Assembly: GCA_014860725.1 (NCBI GenBank)
Contig: JACZJD010000644.1
Span: forward strand, 1 to 5,395
DNA: 5,395 nt
Reading direction: 5' to 3'
Origin: Aquamicrobium sp.
Lineage (GTDB): Bacteria; Pseudomonadota; Alphaproteobacteria; Rhizobiales; Rhizobiaceae
This document shows positions 4,658 to 5,395 of this stretch, one piece after another. The position numbers and the translations under genes were made by a program. Numbering within the stretch: position 1 is the first letter of the stretch; every line of letters begins with the position of its first letter. Under the pieces are notes generated by a model that saw only the letters and a list, made by a program, of their open reading frames with translations, did no database searches and was not told the origin of the DNA.

Positions 4658-4726
4658 GACGGCGTGGGGGTCAAACGCCGCCTGAGACCGCGTGGGGGTC
4701 AAACGCCGCGTGAGACGGCGCGGCGG
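4643..4726. repeat. 28-bp tandem repeat, about 2.8 copies, spanning two convergent gene ends
   Basis: Units at 4643-4670 and 4671-4698 are 28 bp and differ at one base. A third, partial unit runs from 4699 to about 4722. Each starts TCAAACGCCGC and holds a small stem-loop (ACGCCG, seven bases, CGGCGT in unit one; broken by a mismatch in unit two; 5 bp in unit three). The ecfG TGA lies in unit one and the TGA of the convergent response regulator gene is the first triplet of unit three. It could act as a two-way terminator, but there is no T-run. Confidence 0.9.
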
Positions 4727-5094
4727 CGGGCGATGGCCTCCGCCAGCGCGTCGATCAGCGCGCGGCCGGCATAGGGCTTGCCGACGACGGCGACGCCCGG
4801 GAACGCCGCGAACGTCTCCTTGTGGTCGGCATGGCCGGTGGCGAAGATGAACGGCACGCCCGCGGCGGCGAGCCTTGCGGCGACGCCGAGCGTCGAGCGG
4901 CCGCCGAGCGCCACGTCGAGGATCGCGGCGTGGAAGTCGATCCCGGCCAGAGGGTCGCGGCCGTCTTCGAAGGCATGGACGAGCAGGACCTCGGCCGCGC
5001 CGTGGTCGCGGCAAAGCTGCTCCACATCCATGGCGATCAGGAGTTCGTCCTCCATGAGAAGGATACGCAGGTCCGCAAGCGGAAGGTTTTTCAA
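4699..5094 (-). CDS. Single-domain response regulator of the FATGUY type
   Basis: A free-standing receiver domain of 131 aa with no output domain. Visible key residues are acidic pocket Glu15/Asp16 (LLMEDELL), phospho-acceptor Asp60 (AILDVAL), FATGH at 84-88 with Thr86, and Lys106 (GKPY). The FATG[H/Y] signature marks the FATGUY receiver family. Members such as SdrG of Sphingomonas and MrrA of Caulobacter act in phosphorelays that feed PhyR. Placement beside ecfG supports a general stress response role here, by inference. I take the TTG at 5094 as start: GGGGAG lies 9 nt upstream, and the product then begins KNLPLADLRILL, a normal receiver start. The next ATG (5055) would cut into the acidic pocket. 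The open frame up to 5202 would cover the likely promoter. The C-terminus AVSRGV is encoded in the tandem repeat. Confidence 0.9.
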   Translation of the reverse strand: MKNLPLADLRILLMEDELLIAMDVEQLCRDHGAAEVLLVHAFEDGRDPLAGIDFHAAILDVALGGRSTLGVAARLAAAGVPFIFATGHADHKETFAAFPGVAVVGKPYAGRALIDALAEAIARRRAVSRGV

Positions 5095-5173
5095 GAAAAG
5101 CAGCTCCCCGGAAAAAGTAAAGCTTTGCCCCGGCCGGCGGCGGCTGTCATCTAAATTGATGTGAACGCGGCAA

Positions 5174-5202
5174 ATATTGCGCAGGCGCGCCGCATGAAGC
5201 AA
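5174..5202 (-). promoter_or_regulatory. Possible housekeeping promoter of the FATGUY response regulator gene
   Basis: On the minus strand TTGCTT (5202-5197), 17 bp, then CAATAT (5179-5174). The -10 fits the alphaproteobacterial CTATAT form at 5 of 6 positions, and the -35 is weak. A start near 5167 leaves about 73 nt before the TTG. No EcfG site reads towards this gene, so its control may differ from that of its neighbours. Confidence 0.4.
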
Positions 5203-5212
5203 CCTGTGGACC

Positions 5213-5237
5213 GGAACCGGCGGACGCGCCGCGCGTT
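5213..5237 (+). promoter_or_regulatory. EcfG promoter of the right-edge gene
   Basis: GGAAC (5213-5217), exactly 16 bp, then CGTT (5234-5237). The expected start near 5244 gives a leader of about 48 nt to the ATG at 5292. The gene it drives should belong to the general stress regulon. Confidence 0.87.
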
Positions 5238-5253
5238 GAAGGCACGGACGACA

Positions 5254-5276
5254 AGCTCAAGAATCCAGCTCAAGAA
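5254..5276 (+). repeat. Direct repeat of AGCTCAAGAA in the leader of the right-edge gene
   Basis: AGCTCAAGAA occurs at 5254-5263 and again at 5267-5276, a 13-bp period. It lies between the predicted EcfG transcription start and the ribosome site. It may be chance or a simple duplication. Confidence 0.6.
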
Positions 5277-5291
5277 CAGGGAGTTCCCGAC

Positions 5292-5395
5292 ATGGCGACA
5301 GCATCCAGCGGCAAGGCGAACAAGGACGTGAACAAGGACGACGCCAACGCCGTTCCCCCGGATCTCGAGGCGGAACTGGCGCGGCTGCGCGAGGA
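5292..5395 (+). CDS. Hypothetical protein, N-terminus only; possibly DUF883-like
   Basis: The ORF opens at ATG 5292 with a good GGGAG site (5279-5283) and is cut by the window end after 34 codons. The visible part has a Lys/Asp/Asn-rich head (GKANKDVNKDDANAV), then a charged, probably helical stretch PPDLEAELARLREE. Such a layout, a polar lysine-rich head followed by an acidic/basic heptad-like helix, is common in DUF883 (ElaB/YqjD-like) proteins of this order, which end in one membrane span. The part that would decide is missing, so that is a guess. The exact EcfG promoter upstream makes it a likely stress-induced protein. Confidence 0.8.
   Translation, partial: MATASSGKANKDVNKDDANAVPPDLEAELARLRE

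Noticed and set aside
4643..4726. CRISPR array
   Set aside because: The units follow one another directly without unique spacers, there are fewer than three full copies, and no cas gene is present.
4800..4824. GGAAC inside the response regulator gene as a plus-strand EcfG promoter
   Set aside because: No CGTT lies at the required distance, and it is within conserved coding sequence with no gene downstream in that direction.
5053..5055. ATG 5055 as start of the FATGUY regulator
   Set aside because: It would remove the first beta strand of the receiver and begin at the acidic pocket, giving a non-functional fold.

Overview
The window is high-GC DNA from an alphaproteobacterium, most likely of the order Hyphomicrobiales (Rhizobiales). 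Three things suggest this: an aroK gene abutting a probable aroB, a complete PhyR-NepR-EcfG general stress response (GSR) module, and promoters of the EcfG type. I cannot name the genus from sequence alone.

Layout. At the left edge (1-609, minus) lie the first codons of a probable aroB and a complete shikimate kinase gene, aroK. Divergent from aroK is a 49-codon single-pass membrane protein gene (753-902, plus). Positions 903-1155 hold no protein gene. They do hold an EcfG-like promoter, a long stem-loop with a C-rich loop and a perfect 13-bp terminator hairpin, which together look like a small-RNA gene. Next, on the minus strand, come a PAS-HWE histidine kinase (1156-2124), a 361-bp stretch with short repeats, a 55-aa DUF1328 membrane protein (2486-2653) and phyR (2859-3653). 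Divergent from phyR, on the plus strand, are a 17-codon leader ORF, nepR (3867-4097) and the sigma factor gene ecfG (4109-4657). Convergent with ecfG is a single-domain FATGUY-type response regulator (4699-5094, minus). The two genes meet inside a 28-bp tandem repeat that carries both stop codons. At the right edge begins a lysine/aspartate-rich protein gene (5292 onward, plus), cut by the window end.

How it works together. In the known GSR circuit, kinases of the HWE/HisKA_2 type lead to phosphorylation of the anti-anti-sigma factor PhyR. PhyR then captures the anti-sigma factor NepR, and EcfG is freed to read promoters of the form GGAAC-N16/17-CGTT. This window encodes a candidate kinase, a candidate FATGUY modulator, PhyR, NepR and EcfG. 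It also carries four exact GGAAC-N16-CGTT promoters, two of them fused back to back through an 18-bp palindrome between phyR and nepR. The other two precede the DUF1328 gene and the truncated right-edge gene. A fifth, imperfect site precedes the putative small RNA. The region therefore reads as an autoregulated stress-response island that includes some of its own output genes.

The most novel candidates are the EcfG-linked small RNA at about 991-1108, the leader ORF whose stop overlaps the nepR start, and the double-stop repeat between ecfG and the response regulator gene.
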